Shown here: positions 63,711 to 64,000 of the stretch, piece after piece
How positions within the stretch are numbered: position 1 is the stretch's first letter
How the letters are laid out: every line of letters starts with the position of its first letter
Source of the DNA: [Clostridium] saccharolyticum WM1
Lineage (GTDB): Bacteria > Bacillota > Clostridia > Lachnospirales > Lachnospiraceae
Reading direction: 5' to 3'
Length of the DNA: 64,000 bases
Assembly (NCBI RefSeq): GCF_000144625.1
Contig: NC_014376.1
Coordinates: forward strand, 2,480,001 to 2,544,000
Translations under genes and position numbers: made by a program
Notes under the pieces: model-generated
What the model was told of the DNA's origin: nothing
Seen by the model: the letters and a program-made list of their open reading frames with translations, nothing else
Databases searched by the model: none

Positions 63711-64000
63711 CTATGCGATCTCGCCTGTCTTATCTTTTCTCAACTTCTGAGCCAGTGACTTTCTGGGGACTGCCGTGTCCCGATAGATCAACTCCGGCTC
63801 ACCCTTTTTATCTACAACATCTTTGGTAATCGTACAGATTCCAATACTGCTGTCAGATGGAATCTCGTACATCAACTCCATCATTACACTTTCCATAATG
63901 GAACGTAAACCTCTGGCACCGGTCTTTCGTTCTACTGCCAGTTCCGCAATCCGTTCTACCGCTTCTCTGGTCAGCTCAAGCTTAACGTCATCCAGTTCAA
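63711..64000 (-). CDS. clpX: ATP-dependent Clp protease ATPase subunit ClpX (C-terminal part, start outside window)
   Basis: The last 95 or so residues of ClpX, reading ELDDVKLELTREAVERIAELA, then KTGARGLRSIMESVMMELMYEIPS, which is the sensor-2 region (GARGLR) of the AAA+ unfoldase, and a family-typical tail. The frame is open to the window edge. ClpX feeds proteins to ClpP. Gene order clpX-lon-engB is the standard Firmicute one. Confidence 0.95.
   Translation of the reverse strand, partial: ELDDVKLELTREAVERIAELAVERKTGARGLRSIMESVMMELMYEIPSDSSIGICTITKDVVDKKGEPELIYRDTAVPRKSLAQKLRKDKTGEIA

Noticed and set aside
1..64000. tRNA, rRNA, CRISPR arrays, prophage or plasmid functions
   Set aside because: I saw no tRNA-like cloverleaf ends, no rRNA segments, no regularly spaced repeats and no phage or conjugation genes. 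The one mobile element is the IS200-like remnant.

Overview
This 64 kb window is chromosomal DNA from an anaerobic, endospore-forming Firmicute, most likely a Lachnospiraceae close to Lacrimispora or former 'Clostridium' cluster XIVa species. The sequence signs are: sporulation genes (spoIIGA, sigE, sigG, a YlmC/YmxH protein), a class III (oxygen-sensitive) ribonucleotide reductase, strong AGGAGG ribosome-binding sites, a T-box before valS, and Lachnospiraceae-type DUF5716/DUF5717 and DUF4364 proteins. The genus is an inference. I see no rRNA, tRNA or CRISPR array. The only mobile element is one decayed IS200/IS605-type copy.

Layout. 1-6.3 kb (+ strand): molybdenum hydroxylase cluster, with the end of a MocA-like cytidylyltransferase, three split xanthine-dehydrogenase-type subunits (Mo, Fe-S, FAD), and a fused Fe-S/Mo protein of the selenium-dependent XDH type. 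6.4-8.3 kb: a barrel-like hypothetical gene and a LytTR regulator coupled to a membrane protein. 8.45-9.2 kb: IS200-like remnant. 9.3-12 kb: nrdG-nrdD behind an NrdR-box promoter; nrdR itself is at 30.2 kb. 12-19.6 kb: flavodoxin-like reductase, SNF2/SWIM helicase, argS, mgtC-like gene and a PhnP-like hydrolase. 19.6-28.2 kb: a divergent catabolic locus with a CUT1 ABC importer, an alkaline-phosphatase-superfamily phosphodiesterase and the PhnP-like protein on one side, and a sulfatase, ROK regulator and frameshifted MFS carrier on the other.

28.5-35.6 kb: efp, aroQ, yqeG, nrdR, ylmC/ymxH, two membrane proteins, and metN-metI-metQ. Upstream of metN lies an apparent complete attenuator: consensus promoter, a 31-codon leader ORF with nine Met codons, then a terminator. 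35.6-41.3 kb: pepV, yqeY, prfC, an esterase-like hydrolase and coaBC. 41.4-46.6 kb: coaX and sigG on +, opposed by the sigV/rsiV-like pair and spoIIGA-sigE on -. The classic spoIIGA-sigE-sigG cluster is therefore broken up; the spoIIG promoter keeps a very long (21 bp) spacer and a Spo0A box.

46.8-64 kb: valS with T-box leader, a three-gene operon of unknown function (DUF5717 giant protein, DUF5716 actin/Hsp70-like protein, TPR protein), NAD-malic enzyme, a DUF4364 regulator, a polar amino-acid ABC transporter, and the conserved clpX-lon-engB block, with clpX cut by the window edge. The strongest candidates for something undescribed are the Met-rich leader attenuator before metNIQ and the DUF5716/DUF5717/TPR operon.
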